A stretch of 64,000 nt of DNA from RUG12395 sp045541735 (GTDB lineage: Bacteria > Bacillota > Clostridia > Oscillospirales > CAG-272): NCBI GenBank assembly GCA_045541735.1, contig JAZQJQ010000138.1:12010-76009 (forward strand). Direction: 5' to 3'. The number at the start of each line of letters is the position of its first letter. Position 1 is the first letter of the stretch. The notes beneath the pieces are model-generated. The model saw nothing but the letters and a program-made list of their open reading frames with translations. It was not told the DNA's origin and did not search any database. Position numbers and translations under genes: made by a program. Below are positions 25,934 through 33,918 of this stretch, one piece after another.

Positions 25934-26293
25934 ATGTACGATGCTTGCGATGTATTACACGCTTCTTTTTGCTCCGCTGATGTAGCCAATCACGTTCTGC
26001 GCGAATATGGTGAAGGTAGCATGGGAAAAGGAATTCGAAAGTTAGCTGGGGAGATGCTAACAATCGGAGGACAACAGAGTTATGGTATCGGTTATGATGC
26101 AGGAGTTTCGGATACCTATCCGGCAGCATTTAAGGACGGTGCTGTGACAGGCTCAATCATTTGCGCTTGCGCAGTTGGTTTGATCGGATTCGGTGTTTGG
26201 TGCACCAAAAAACTAATTGAACACCATAACGCAAAAAAAGAAGCAACCCAACTACTTACCGAAACTGCAGAGGAGGTGTCTGCTAATGCCTAA
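25934..26293 (+). CDS. Small membrane protein of unknown function
   Basis: 119 residues, not recognised. Residues 1-75 are soluble, glycine- and alanine-containing; residues about 76-98 (AVTGSIICACAVGLIGFGVW) form one transmembrane helix; the tail is basic then polar (KKLIEHHNAKKEATQLL). Start has GGAGG 7 nt upstream. Overlaps the next gene by 8 bp, so the two are coupled. The arrangement regulator - small membrane protein - small acidic protein recalls a phage-derived or immunity-type cassette, but nothing proves it. Confidence 0.65.
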   Translation: MYDACDVLHASFCSADVANHVLREYGEGSMGKGIRKLAGEMLTIGGQQSYGIGYDAGVSDTYPAAFKDGAVTGSIICACAVGLIGFGVWCTKKLIEHHNAKKEATQLLTETAEEVSANA

Positions 26294-26471
26294 GAACAAA
26301 CTGGATGCAGTCAATTTTTGTAAAATACTTGACATGTTTGGAGAGGAAGCCGCAAGAGATACTCTCAAAGATGTTAACGATGGCAAAATTAGTGAAAAGA
26401 CCATCGAAAAGTATCTTTACGATGAAACCGAAACAAAGGAGCAGTATGCAGAACGCCTCAAACGAGAGTAA
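26286..26471 (+). CDS. Small acidic protein, unknown function
   Basis: 61 residues rich in Asp, Glu and Lys (FCKILDMFGEEAARDTLKDV), predicted helical; no family recognised. ATG at 26286 is chosen because GAGGAGG lies 10 nt upstream inside the preceding gene; the open frame extends further left but only through that gene. Overlaps it by 8 bp. A terminator follows 46 nt downstream. Confidence 0.6.
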   Translation: MPKNKLDAVNFCKILDMFGEEAARDTLKDVNDGKISEKTIEKYLYDETETKEQYAERLKRE

Positions 26472-26516
26472 AATTTTCTACGCAGTAACCAAAGAAAAGC
26501 CAATTGAAAACAAAAA

Positions 26517-26546
26517 ACGGCGGTTCTCAGAGCAGAGAACCGCCGT
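26517..26546. terminator. Terminator after the small accessory genes
   Basis: 12-bp perfect stem (26517-26528 with 26535-26546). The plus strand continues CATTTT, the minus strand TTTTTTG, so it can stop transcription from both sides. The remaining part of the 26472-27014 gap holds no gene apart from tRNA-Pro and its signals. Confidence 0.8.
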
Positions 26547-26607
26547 CATTTTGCATGAAATAAAAGTCTGAAAGTGCAGAAAATCCTTATGGAATATAGC
26601 CTTTTTG

Positions 26608-26634
26608 TGCCAAATGTGGTCAAACATGTGGTCA
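26608..26634. repeat. Short direct repeat near the tRNA end of the patch
   Basis: TGTGGTCAA occurs twice 12 nt apart start to start in the gene-free sequence between the accessory genes and tRNA-Pro. Could be an att-site core or protein-binding repeat; weak. Confidence 0.25.
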
Positions 26635-26729
26635 AGCCTGTTTTTGAAGCCATTTTGGGCAAAAAAATAGCGGACATTTTCGAGGCGGTTCAAACACCAA
26701 AAAGCCCGAAAAAGCCCGTAAAATTAAGA

Positions 26730-26760
26730 AAAACGAGGGTTCGTTATGAACCCTCGTTTT
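26730..26760 (-). terminator. tRNA-Pro terminator
   Basis: 13-bp stem (26730-26742 with 26748-26760) starting right at the encoded CCA; the minus strand continues TTTTTC. Confidence 0.85.
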
Positions 26761-26835
26761 GGTCTGAGTGACAAGACTTGAACTTGCGGCCTCTACCACC
26801 CCAAGGTAGCGCGCTACCAGCTGCGCCACACCCAG
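26760..26835 (-). tRNA. tRNA-Pro(GGG)
   Basis: 76 nt including an encoded CCA (26760-26762). The acceptor stem CTGGGTG pairs with CACTCAG (one G-U), D arm GGCGCAGCTGGTAGCGC, anticodon stem CTACC/GGTAG with loop TTGGGGT (anticodon GGG at 26800-26802), T arm AAGTTCAAGTCTT. GGG with G at position 34 reads CCC and CCU proline codons. The 3' end faces the AT-rich patch. Confidence 0.95.
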
Positions 26836-26926
26836 ACGCGCGTTCGTTTTGAAAGGCTATACCTACCGAGAAAGGCACGGCGGCTTCCATCAGGAAAACC
26901 AGTCAACTCGTTTTGGCGCGAGATTG

Positions 26927-26955
26927 ATTATAGCACAGCAAGCCGGGGATGTCAA
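26927..26955 (-). promoter_or_regulatory. tRNA-Pro promoter
   Basis: Minus strand TTGACA (26950-26955), 17 bp, TATAAT (26927-26932): exact consensus, about 90 nt upstream of the mature tRNA. Confidence 0.88.
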
Positions 26956-27014
26956 GGCTTTTTGGAAAATATTCTAAAAAAGTTTTTATGTCGAAACAAG
27001 GAATATTTAATAAG

Positions 27015-27716
27015 TCAACCAAGGAAGAATTTTTTGCGCAAGGATTCCTTTAACGGCTTTACGATACCTATAACGATCAACAACATACCAATGACAAACA
27101 GCGACGCAAAGGAACAAGCAGACCAAAAAACGGGCGACACGATCCCAAAGGTGACCCAGATCAAAAACTCAATAAGCACTGTCCACAGTCCGAGAGCTAT
27201 GGTAGCTCCTCCAAAAATAAACAGATATCCTCTCCGAATATAGCAGCAAAGCGAAACAACAGCGCAGCATATCATGCCGAAAGCGCCTGCAACGGGAAAG
27301 GCAAAAGAGAGAAACCAATTCCCTCCCGCCTGCTCAAGGTCTATATACAAGAGATACAGCAATATAGCCGCAAAATCACTGCCGACAAAAATAATCGGCG
27401 GTGCATGTTTGAACCAGCAAGGTAAAATAAGAATAATGTACCCAAGCAGCACACCGCCCGCAACAAGACCGGACCACGTTACGGTCGCATGCCACGCAAG
27501 CTCGAATATCACAGGCAAAACAAAGGGTATAAACCAAAGTATGCTGATAACGAACAGCAGTCCTCGTCTGTTATATTCCTCGGACTGAAATTCCTTATTG
27601 GGATAGGTAGGCTGCGCATCAGACTGAGGCAGATCTGGGTGATATGCCCTTGTGTTGCAAACGGGGCAGAGCTTCTGCCCTTCCGACAGCTTTATACCGC
27701 AATTTACGCAATACAT
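27015..27716 (-). CDS. DUF6320-type zinc-ribbon membrane protein
   Basis: 233 residues. An N-terminal zinc ribbon CVNCG...CPVCN (residues 3-20) is followed by a short linker and about six to seven transmembrane segments from residue 52 on; a basic tail KPLKESLRKKF ends it. I recognise the zinc-ribbon-plus-membrane layout and its linkage to an esterase and an acyltransferase as that of DUF6320 proteins; function is unknown. The start is 2 nt after the fusion gene stop with GGGGAGGGGAG upstream, so they are coupled. Possibly a membrane partner for a lipid or wall modification carried out by the fusion. Confidence 0.75.
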   Translation of the reverse strand: MYCVNCGIKLSEGQKLCPVCNTRAYHPDLPQSDAQPTYPNKEFQSEEYNRRGLLFVISILWFIPFVLPVIFELAWHATVTWSGLVAGGVLLGYIILILPCWFKHAPPIIFVGSDFAAILLYLLYIDLEQAGGNWFLSFAFPVAGAFGMICCAVVSLCCYIRRGYLFIFGGATIALGLWTVLIEFLIWVTFGIVSPVFWSACSFASLFVIGMLLIVIGIVKPLKESLRKKFFLG

Positions 27717-27718
27717 AA

Positions 27719-29953
27719 TTACTCCCCTCCCCTTGTGTTACTTTCCGCTGTCGGCATAATGCCGAGCTCACGGAGTGCTTGGTATATTTCGTATTCAAGA
27801 ACGGGCTCCGCAATATTACGGATAATATTGAGTACGAGCTTTCCGTTATACGTTATTGCAGAGGTATTATACGGAGCGCTTGACTGTGAACCTAGCACAA
27901 AATCTAGTCTGTCCACGTAGCGCGCAAACTCATCGGGCATTTTTACGGCACCAAGATTAGAAAAGCTGAAGCAGGACTTTCGTTCGCCTACTGCATTGAA
28001 TATCATCTTCATTACTATATCTTTTATAAAAAGCGGAACGAGCTTCATTGCAAGCGGCTTTTCGCTGTTTACGTTGGTAGCTATCATTGCCGCCATATTT
28101 TTTTCCGTTATCTGCAGTTTTAACTGATGGTGCACTATCTCGCATATCTCATCAAATCCGTATTTGCCAAGCCGCGGATCAATTCCCGGTGTAGCGTACA
28201 ACACGAAATTACGAAGCGAACGTGAAGGAAATATCTTACGCAAATTAACGGGAACACACACCTTGATCGGCAGATGTTTCTTTTTATTTAACACGCGTTT
28301 TTCCTGCACGCGCGCTGCCGCACTTATAAGAACTGAAGTAAGATAAGCCGTAACGGTCACACCGCGCTTTTTCGCCTCGTTCTTTACCGTTTCGGCATCA
28401 AGAATGAAACTTGTGTTCGTGCGGAACCCATCGACTTCGCGTTTACCTTTAATACGGAACGAGTTTGTGTCTGCCCGGGATGCGGGAGTGGGTCCGGCAT
28501 ATTTTTGAAAACTGTCCTCAAGCTCGGCTTCAGCCGGTTTTTCGAGGCGGTCAAGTACTCCGTTTCCTATAGGTACCTTTACACCGTGTTTCTGATAAAG
28601 ATATTCGCTGACCAGCGTCTTTAAGAACACAAGTCCGCCGTTACCGTCTGTAAGTGCGTGGAAGAACTCGACTGCGATCCTTTTTTCATATACGATAACG
28701 CGGAAAGCACATTTGCTGATATCGTCAAACGGCATACGAGAAAGTGGGTACGGCTTTTCTTCAAGTATATCAGGCGCGCGGGGCACTTCCTCCAGATAAT
28801 ACCAAAACAGTCCGCGTCTTACGCGCATTGCAATTGAGGGGAAACGCCTTACTGTAACGTCGAGCGCGATCTTTAATACAGAAACGTCCACCTCCTCGCC
28901 AAGCGTTGCAGAGAGGCGGAAAAGATTGCTCCAGTTGCGGCTCATTGACGCGGGAAATATTTTAGCCGCGTTATCGAGCGCAAGCCAGCGGAGCTTTTTT
29001 TGGCTGCTGATGTGCTTCTTTATAAAGTCGGATATCTTATCGAAATCCGATTCAAATTCCTTCAGACAGTATAGCACATAGCCGTGCCACATTCCCGGAG
29101 CCACAACAAGCTCGCTCTCCGCGCCGCTCCCAAGCAGCCGCTCGTGCATATTTGCGGCATCGTCAAGCATTATCTCGTCACTGCCTACAAAGATAAGAGA
29201 CGGAGGCATATCGGAAAGGTCCGCAAACAGCGGGGACAAACGAGGATTGCTTTTTGTTATTCTATCGTTCTCCGCATCGTCATTTACACGGGGAAACACG
29301 TTCTTTCCGTCGGTTACCGAGCCGTACGCATAGCAGTCCGCAAAATACTTTAAACGCTCCGGCGTCATCGAAACGTCGTTTTTCAGATTCTGGATGTAAG
29401 AATTGCCGGATAGGGTGAGATCCGTCCACGGAGAGATCGCAATTATACCCGCAGGCATACTTCTTCCCTTTTCCTTCAATTTATCGCAAAGCGCGTAGCA
29501 AAGTCCTCCGCCCGCGCTCTCTCCGCATATCATTATTTGGGAAGCTTCGTAACCGCTTGAAAGCAAATATCCGTACGCATCGAGGCAGTCCTCAAGAGCA
29601 GTGGGGAAAGGATACTCCGGTGCAAGGCGGTAGGCACAGCAAAACACCTTGATGCCGCATTTTGCCGCAAGCACACTTCCAAATCCCTTAGCATAAGCAA
29701 GATTACCGCATATATATCCACCTCCGTGTAGGTATAGGATTACCCCCGCGGAAAGCTCGTCGATCGGAGTTATCATAGAGCACTCCATATTCGCAACACG
29801 GAAGTCCTCGTACTCCACCTCGCTTTTTTGAAAGCTTGCAAGCAGCGCACCGATGGCATCCTGCCCCTTGCGTACTGCGGAAAGGGAGCTTTTTTCAATG
29901 ATCGGCTTGAATATACTCATCTGCGTGCGTATAAGCTTTTTTACGTAACGCAT
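27719..29953 (-). CDS. Fusion of an HSL-type alpha/beta-hydrolase with a condensation-like alcohol acyltransferase
   Basis: 744 residues. Residues 1-315 are an HSL-family esterase: oxyanion HGGGY (76-80), nucleophile elbow GESAGG (Ser146), Asp in FVGSDE and His in GMWHGY complete the triad. Residues about 318-744 are an acyltransferase of the alcohol acetyltransferase/condensation type, with HALTDGNGG matching the H-x-x-x-D-G active site, LPIKVCVPVNLR and FSFSNLGAV blocks. The two activities are normally separate neighbouring genes in related bacteria. The pair could remove and add acyl groups on one alcohol-type acceptor; acceptor unknown. Start has GGAGAGGG upstream. The first 13 bp overlap the end of the polyvalent gene. 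Domain assignment is firm, pathway is inference. Confidence 0.85.
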   Translation of the reverse strand: MRYVKKLIRTQMSIFKPIIEKSSLSAVRKGQDAIGALLASFQKSEVEYEDFRVANMECSMITPIDELSAGVILYLHGGGYICGNLAYAKGFGSVLAAKCGIKVFCCAYRLAPEYPFPTALEDCLDAYGYLLSSGYEASQIMICGESAGGGLCYALCDKLKEKGRSMPAGIIAISPWTDLTLSGNSYIQNLKNDVSMTPERLKYFADCYAYGSVTDGKNVFPRVNDDAENDRITKSNPRLSPLFADLSDMPPSLIFVGSDEIMLDDAANMHERLLGSGAESELVVAPGMWHGYVLYCLKEFESDFDKISDFIKKHISSQKKLRWLALDNAAKIFPASMSRNWSNLFRLSATLGEEVDVSVLKIALDVTVRRFPSIAMRVRRGLFWYYLEEVPRAPDILEEKPYPLSRMPFDDISKCAFRVIVYEKRIAVEFFHALTDGNGGLVFLKTLVSEYLYQKHGVKVPIGNGVLDRLEKPAEAELEDSFQKYAGPTPASRADTNSFRIKGKREVDGFRTNTSFILDAETVKNEAKKRGVTVTAYLTSVLISAAARVQEKRVLNKKKHLPIKVCVPVNLRKIFPSRSLRNFVLYATPGIDPRLGKYGFDEICEIVHHQLKLQITEKNMAAMIATNVNSEKPLAMKLVPLFIKDIVMKMIFNAVGERKSCFSFSNLGAVKMPDEFARYVDRLDFVLGSQSSAPYNTSAITYNGKLVLNIIRNIAEPVLEYEIYQALRELGIMPTAESNTRGGE

Positions 29954-32502
29954 ATTCCCTCTCCTTTCCGGTTGTTCGGTATGTAATGGTTATTAAAAGT
30001 ATACCACGAGAGGTAGTAAAATGCAACATAAAAATAGCCTATGCCGACACGCTCGATGTCTTCCGCTTTGGGTTTCTTTATTTTCGTTTTGTAAAACTGT
30101 TCCCTAAGAGCCTCATTTTCTGCCTTGAGCCGAATGTTTTCAAGGTTAAGCGCTTCGATGTCCTCGGAAGGCAGGATAACATCCGTATCCTCTGCGGAGT
30201 ACAGAATATCCGAAGCAAGCACGCCAGCGGGTCTTGTGTCGTGTCCGAAATGTCGTAAAACGCCAGCGGGTAATATTTCAGGGAAATAGCTATTGACAAG
30301 AGAAAGCAAATCTGCTACACTGATTTTAGAATCGGTAACGGATTGCGGGTTTCCCGTAGAACCGGGCGCATTTTGCGCAGCCGATTCTTTTTTTGCGTTT
30401 GCAGCATAAAGCACATCCATAGACACAAGCTCATTGTCAAAGCTGTTTACCACAAAACGCACTATGTACGCGTCCCCGTTTGTTTCCTGTGCCAAACCAA
30501 CAAGGACATATGCTTTTTTTACATCTTCGCGTTTTGGGTTGATTTCGTTTACCCTTACTGCGTTTTTAAGTATTTCTCCAACCTTTGGAACAACAACATA
30601 GTTCGGAGATGCGAAATTATTAGATCTTGCAAGGCCGTGTCTTATTCCGTCCGCGCCAACAACAATATTACGTCCCACATCGTTGTTGTGTACGCTCGTT
30701 GTACCGTTCTCGCTAACCGTACCAACGTCTGCCACGTTTTGCTTTCCTCTTAGGATTGCATCTTGTCTGCTGGTCGGTATACTCCCGTCAAGCTGAGTGA
30801 TTTCCATATCGGGCTTACTTGCGAAATACTCGTAAGTGTACTTGCCAGGCAGGATAACATCCGTATCCTCTGCGGAGTAATACATATTATTGTCTCGCCT
30901 GTCGTAGGTACCTACATTATCCACAGACTTTATTTGTGTAGGCTTGAACACTACAGTTTCTGTCGGAACAACAATACCATCAAACTTCGTTCCGTTAACC
31001 TTGTTGAATAGCTCCGATGCTTCTACCATATCTCCGATCGCCGTTGCATTTATGTCAGTTATTACGGCAAAAGCATCGCGGCTTGTTATTCCTTTGAGAA
31101 TTTCGTTCACATCATATGTGCCGTAATTCTCGATGGAATAATCCTCATTTTCTGCTACAGCTTCGAGGAACTTTCTTATCTGTTTTTCAGTAACAGTTGC
31201 AGACCCCTCTGACAGCGGATTCTTAACGTCAAGATAAACTGCATAAAGATTGCCATACTGCTTTGCATGGGTATCGCTGTCGGTAAAGTAAAAGCCCTTT
31301 CCGTAAAGTCCTGAGCTCTTTGCCTTTTTCTTATCGAATGCATAGAACTGATAAGGACTGCCGTGGTACATCACCTTTGGTGTTCCGTCCATATTTACGA
31401 TCTTGCTTGCTTTTTGGGGAGAATTCTGCCAATCGCCAAACCAACGCGTGAATTGTAACGATTTTGTTACATCGTCAACTAACATATTGACTTTTTCGGG
31501 GAACGGTCTTATAATAGTACCGGAAGCTGCCAATGTTTCTGTCAAACGTTTGGGGAATTGGACCCCTTCCGATGATAGGTTGGTTGCTTCTTTTTTTGCA
31601 TAATATATGTTGTTATCTCCGGTGCTGGTCTGCGCGATCGCCTCATCGACCAATGCTTTTACGTTTTTGTCGTACGCAGAAGAGAGAACATTAACATCTA
31701 TTCTGCTGCCTCCCACTTGCCTAACCGTGCTTATTTCAACAGGCAATACAAGATGTTTTTCCGTTGTCCCGACATCAACTATAGCAACAACGCTGTGAGC
31801 GCTTCTCGTGGTTTTTGTCGGGTCTTCGCTTGCGGGCACATCCTTGGCCGCAATTATCATTAACGGGTCGGCCAAAGCTTCATAAAGCTTTTTCACCCTT
31901 GTATCTCCCATTCCGTGATAATGCATTTTAGAGTTGTATCTACCCGCTTTTTTTGCGTCAGCTTCGGTTGTTGCGATAGAGTACACGTGTCCTGCGCCTA
32001 TTGTGAACGGGAGACTTGGCATTCCAAGTTTGCGGAACAATTCGGGAGTGTAACCAAGCAACACAGCAGGATCGCCTTTGTATGTATTTGCCAAAATATC
32101 ATCGACAGTTTTTTCGTATTCTGCTGTTATCTCTTTTTGTACCGCTTCGACACGTTCTTTGCTTCCGGGTAACATAACATCCGTTTCGCTCGCGCTATAC
32201 ATCCTCCCACCCTTTACCTCTGAGTCGTAAAGGTCCGAAACGAGCTCGACCATCTCGTCCTCCTCTGCGGGGGTGTTTTTTGTTTCTGTTGGTGTTTCCG
32301 CTTCGGAATCAGTTGGTTTTGTTTTGTTACCAACTGCATCGTTTTTCTCGGGCTTTGCGGTCTGCTCGGTTTCCTCGGCAAGCTCGGCTTCAAGCTTCGC
32401 ATCAAGCTCCGCGCCGATCGCGGTTTCTTTCTTCGCTTCCTTCTTGCTTTCGGTCTTGCTTTCCTTCGCGGTCTTGACATCGCCCTTCGTTTCCTCGATC
32501 AA
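29941..32502 (-). CDS. Orphan phage/mobile-element polyvalent protein fragment (MuF-C, ADP-ribosyltransferase-like, LPD-like)
   Basis: 853 residues from a TTG with no ribosome site; the frame is open further upstream through the aroK terminator to about 32584, so the 5' part is probably lost. Layout: Lys/Glu-rich low-complexity (1-95); a phage MuF C-terminal-like domain (about 120-292: LLGYTPELFRKLG, HYHGMG, ALADPLMIIAA, EISTVRQVGG); an ART-like domain (about 350-530: TRWFGDWQNSPQKAS, VMYHGSPYQF, GLYGKGFYFTD, TETVVFKPTQIKS) as found in polyvalent proteins; an LPD-like domain (636-745: VGEILKNAVRV, VSMDVLYAANA); a coiled coil (783-805). Linker motif YSAEDTDVILPG-like recurs at 101, 540 and 767. 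The last 30 residues look like read-through into chromosomal DNA. Such proteins enter cells with phage or plasmid DNA. No companion element genes are nearby. Confidence 0.75.
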   Translation of the reverse strand: MIEETKGDVKTAKESKTESKKEAKKETAIGAELDAKLEAELAEETEQTAKPEKNDAVGNKTKPTDSEAETPTETKNTPAEEDEMVELVSDLYDSEVKGGRMYSASETDVMLPGSKERVEAVQKEITAEYEKTVDDILANTYKGDPAVLLGYTPELFRKLGMPSLPFTIGAGHVYSIATTEADAKKAGRYNSKMHYHGMGDTRVKKLYEALADPLMIIAAKDVPASEDPTKTTRSAHSVVAIVDVGTTEKHLVLPVEISTVRQVGGSRIDVNVLSSAYDKNVKALVDEAIAQTSTGDNNIYYAKKEATNLSSEGVQFPKRLTETLAASGTIIRPFPEKVNMLVDDVTKSLQFTRWFGDWQNSPQKASKIVNMDGTPKVMYHGSPYQFYAFDKKKAKSSGLYGKGFYFTDSDTHAKQYGNLYAVYLDVKNPLSEGSATVTEKQIRKFLEAVAENEDYSIENYGTYDVNEILKGITSRDAFAVITDINATAIGDMVEASELFNKVNGTKFDGIVVPTETVVFKPTQIKSVDNVGTYDRRDNNMYYSAEDTDVILPGKYTYEYFASKPDMEITQLDGSIPTSRQDAILRGKQNVADVGTVSENGTTSVHNNDVGRNIVVGADGIRHGLARSNNFASPNYVVVPKVGEILKNAVRVNEINPKREDVKKAYVLVGLAQETNGDAYIVRFVVNSFDNELVSMDVLYAANAKKESAAQNAPGSTGNPQSVTDSKISVADLLSLVNSYFPEILPAGVLRHFGHDTRPAGVLASDILYSAEDTDVILPSEDIEALNLENIRLKAENEALREQFYKTKIKKPKAEDIERVGIGYFYVAFYYLSWYTFNNHYIPNNRKGEGICVT
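30170..30201 (-). repeat. 32-bp direct repeat, copy 1 (linker motif)
   Basis: Identical over 32 nt to 30848-30879; encodes YSAEDTDVILP. Lies after the LPD-like module. Confidence 0.9.
30848..30879 (-). repeat. 32-bp direct repeat, copy 2 (linker motif)
   Basis: Identical to 30170-30201; lies between the ART-like and LPD-like modules. A diverged third copy encoding YSASETDVMLPG is at about 32164-32202. Confidence 0.9.
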
Positions 32503-32549
32503 ATGCTCAAGGTTTTCGCGGAAGGTGGTCAGCTTGCCCGAAACAATAA

Positions 32550-32573
32550 GGCTCTCGCGTATTCGCGAGAGCC
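32550..32573 (-). terminator. aroK terminator
   Basis: 10-bp perfect stem (32550-32559 with 32564-32573) just after aroK; minus strand continues TTATTGTTT, a moderate U-tract. It is read through by the open frame of the polyvalent fragment. Confidence 0.7.
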
Positions 32574-32586
32574 TTTCTGCTTTTTA

Positions 32587-33075
32587 TTAAAGTACCGCTA
32601 CAATCTTACCCACGTTTTCGGTAAGAGATGCGTTGCAGACGTGGACGGTGATATCCGCATATTTTTCGTAAAGCGGCCTTCTTTGGGCGTACATATCCGC
32701 AAGAGTGCCGCCGCCGGGCATTACCACTCCGCGGTGAGAATAGTCCCCAAGGCGCGAGAGCATCTCGTCATACGAAAGCTCAAGATATACAATTTTACCG
32801 AGCTTTTCCAGGTTTTGCATCGCCTTTTCTCCGTATATTACACTTCCGCCCGTGGCGATAACGGCGTTTGTTTCCGTAATCGAGGCGTTTACACGCTCCT
32901 CGATTTTAATAAATTCATTAACGCCGGCATCTGCAATTATTTCGTGCAAAAGCTTGCCTTCACTCTCCTGGATCAGTAGGTCGGAATCTATAAAACGGTA
33001 ACCAAGCTGTTTTGCAAGCAGTACGCCGAGGGTGCTTTTGCCGCATGACGGCATACCGATAAGTATTACTGACAT
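32587..33075 (-). CDS. aroK: Shikimate kinase
   Basis: 162 residues. Walker A GMPSCGKST (7-15), FIDSDLLI (shikimate/metal-binding Asp), ATGGSVI (substrate-binding glycines) and the lid region with Arg near YAQRRPLYEKYAD. Phosphorylates shikimate to shikimate 3-phosphate in aromatic amino acid synthesis. Start has GGAG 8 nt upstream. It lies 105 bp behind the CYTH gene and shares its promoter; no other aro genes are in the window. The residue block before the Glu that holds shikimate reads FIKIEE, a common Clostridia variant of FRxxE. Confidence 0.88.
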   Translation of the reverse strand: MSVILIGMPSCGKSTLGVLLAKQLGYRFIDSDLLIQESEGKLLHEIIADAGVNEFIKIEERVNASITETNAVIATGGSVIYGEKAMQNLEKLGKIVYLELSYDEMLSRLGDYSHRGVVMPGGGTLADMYAQRRPLYEKYADITVHVCNASLTENVGKIVAVL

Positions 33076-33180
33076 TTTGATCTCCTATATTAGGCGTGAC
33101 GTCGAGGTATAGAACACCGTAAGGGATGATAGCGCGAAGCGGCACCGTCCCGGCGGTGTTGGAAACTCCGTCAACTACAA

Positions 33181-33672
33181 TTATTTTACTTCTTTTATCT
33201 CGCCTATAAGAGCAGCAAGATCGCTAACGGTTAAGTAGGCAAGATTCATGTTTTTTACTCTGTTTTCATAGGTAAGTTCCTTACCGAACCAGCTGGGAGG
33301 CGCGAAATCTTTTGCATCCTCCTCGCTTGCGAACTCCACCTCAACGGCACAAAAACCTTCAAGCTCTCCGTGATATTCGTCAAGCTCCGCTATAAGGCCG
33401 TTATCGAGTGGGATCTCCGTTCTCGTCTTTGTGATAACACGGCAGGACGTAACAAAAGCGCAAAGATCTTCATATTCCTCGGCTGATATCCTTATCTCGG
33501 TCTCCGCGCGGGAAAGATCGCCTTCGCCTTTGAAGGTGATATAAAACTTATCCCCTTTCCTTCGAATGCGTATCTCGGGATCGCGGCATATGTAACCTTG
33601 CTCTATTATTTGACTTACAAATCCGTCTGTCTGCGGCAACGACGCTACTAAAAACTTTCTTTCAATTTCCAT
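33181..33672 (-). CDS. CYTH domain (triphosphate tunnel) protein
   Basis: 163 residues, single CYTH domain. The E-x-E-R-K signature is at the N-terminus (MEIERKFLV), followed by paired basic residues RIRRKG, TFKGEG, ETEIRISAEEYE, and AELDEYHGELEG with the acidic metal-binding pattern. Bacterial members hydrolyse inorganic triphosphate or act as adenylate cyclases; a stand-alone short version is more likely a triphosphatase. Start at 33672 with AAGGA 11 nt upstream. First gene of a two-gene operon with aroK. Confidence 0.88.
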   Translation of the reverse strand: MEIERKFLVASLPQTDGFVSQIIEQGYICRDPEIRIRRKGDKFYITFKGEGDLSRAETEIRISAEEYEDLCAFVTSCRVITKTRTEIPLDNGLIAELDEYHGELEGFCAVEVEFASEEDAKDFAPPSWFGKELTYENRVKNMNLAYLTVSDLAALIGEIKEVK

Positions 33673-33756
33673 TTTGCAAGTTCCTTATCAAAAATCCTCT
33701 CCTTGCCGAAAAGTAACGCTCCGTTCGAACAAGGGGGTACTTGTAATTTCTATACA

Positions 33757-33785
33757 ATTATATCACGCGCGCACGTGGTTGTCAA
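33757..33785 (-). promoter_or_regulatory. Promoter of the CYTH-aroK operon
   Basis: Minus strand TTGACA (33780-33785), 17 bp, TATAAT (33757-33762), exact consensus. The spacer contains CACGTG and an alternating CGCGCG tract; CGCGCGCAC is repeated just outside the -35 box. Confidence 0.85.
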
Positions 33786-33858
33786 CGCGCGCACAGTTAT
33801 GGCTTTTACGGAAATACTGATTTTTGCAATTTTATTTGAAACAAAATTGCACAAGTAC

Positions 33859-33887
33859 TTGACAACATATCACGTGGGTAGTATAAT
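33859..33887 (+). promoter_or_regulatory. Promoter of the small membrane protein (possibly also metY cluster)
   Basis: TTGACA (33859-33864), 17 bp, TATAAT (33882-33887), exact consensus, also with CACGTG in the spacer. Confidence 0.85.
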
Positions 33888-33918
33888 ATCAGAGTATTTT
33901 AATATGGAGGAGAAGGTT

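Noticed and set aside
26632..26829. 65-codon minus-strand frame
   Set aside because: Runs through tRNA-Pro and its terminator; a typical spurious tRNA-overlapping frame.
29941..32502. Idea that the polyvalent protein belongs to a resident prophage
   Set aside because: No terminase, portal, capsid, integrase or replication gene lies within the window; flanks are aroK/CYTH and an esterase operon.
33076..33180. Open stretch between the CYTH gene and aroK reading VDGVSNTAGTVPLRAIIPYG
   Set aside because: Looks protein-like but is only about 35 codons, has no start or ribosome site, and overlaps the aroK leader; no family recognised.
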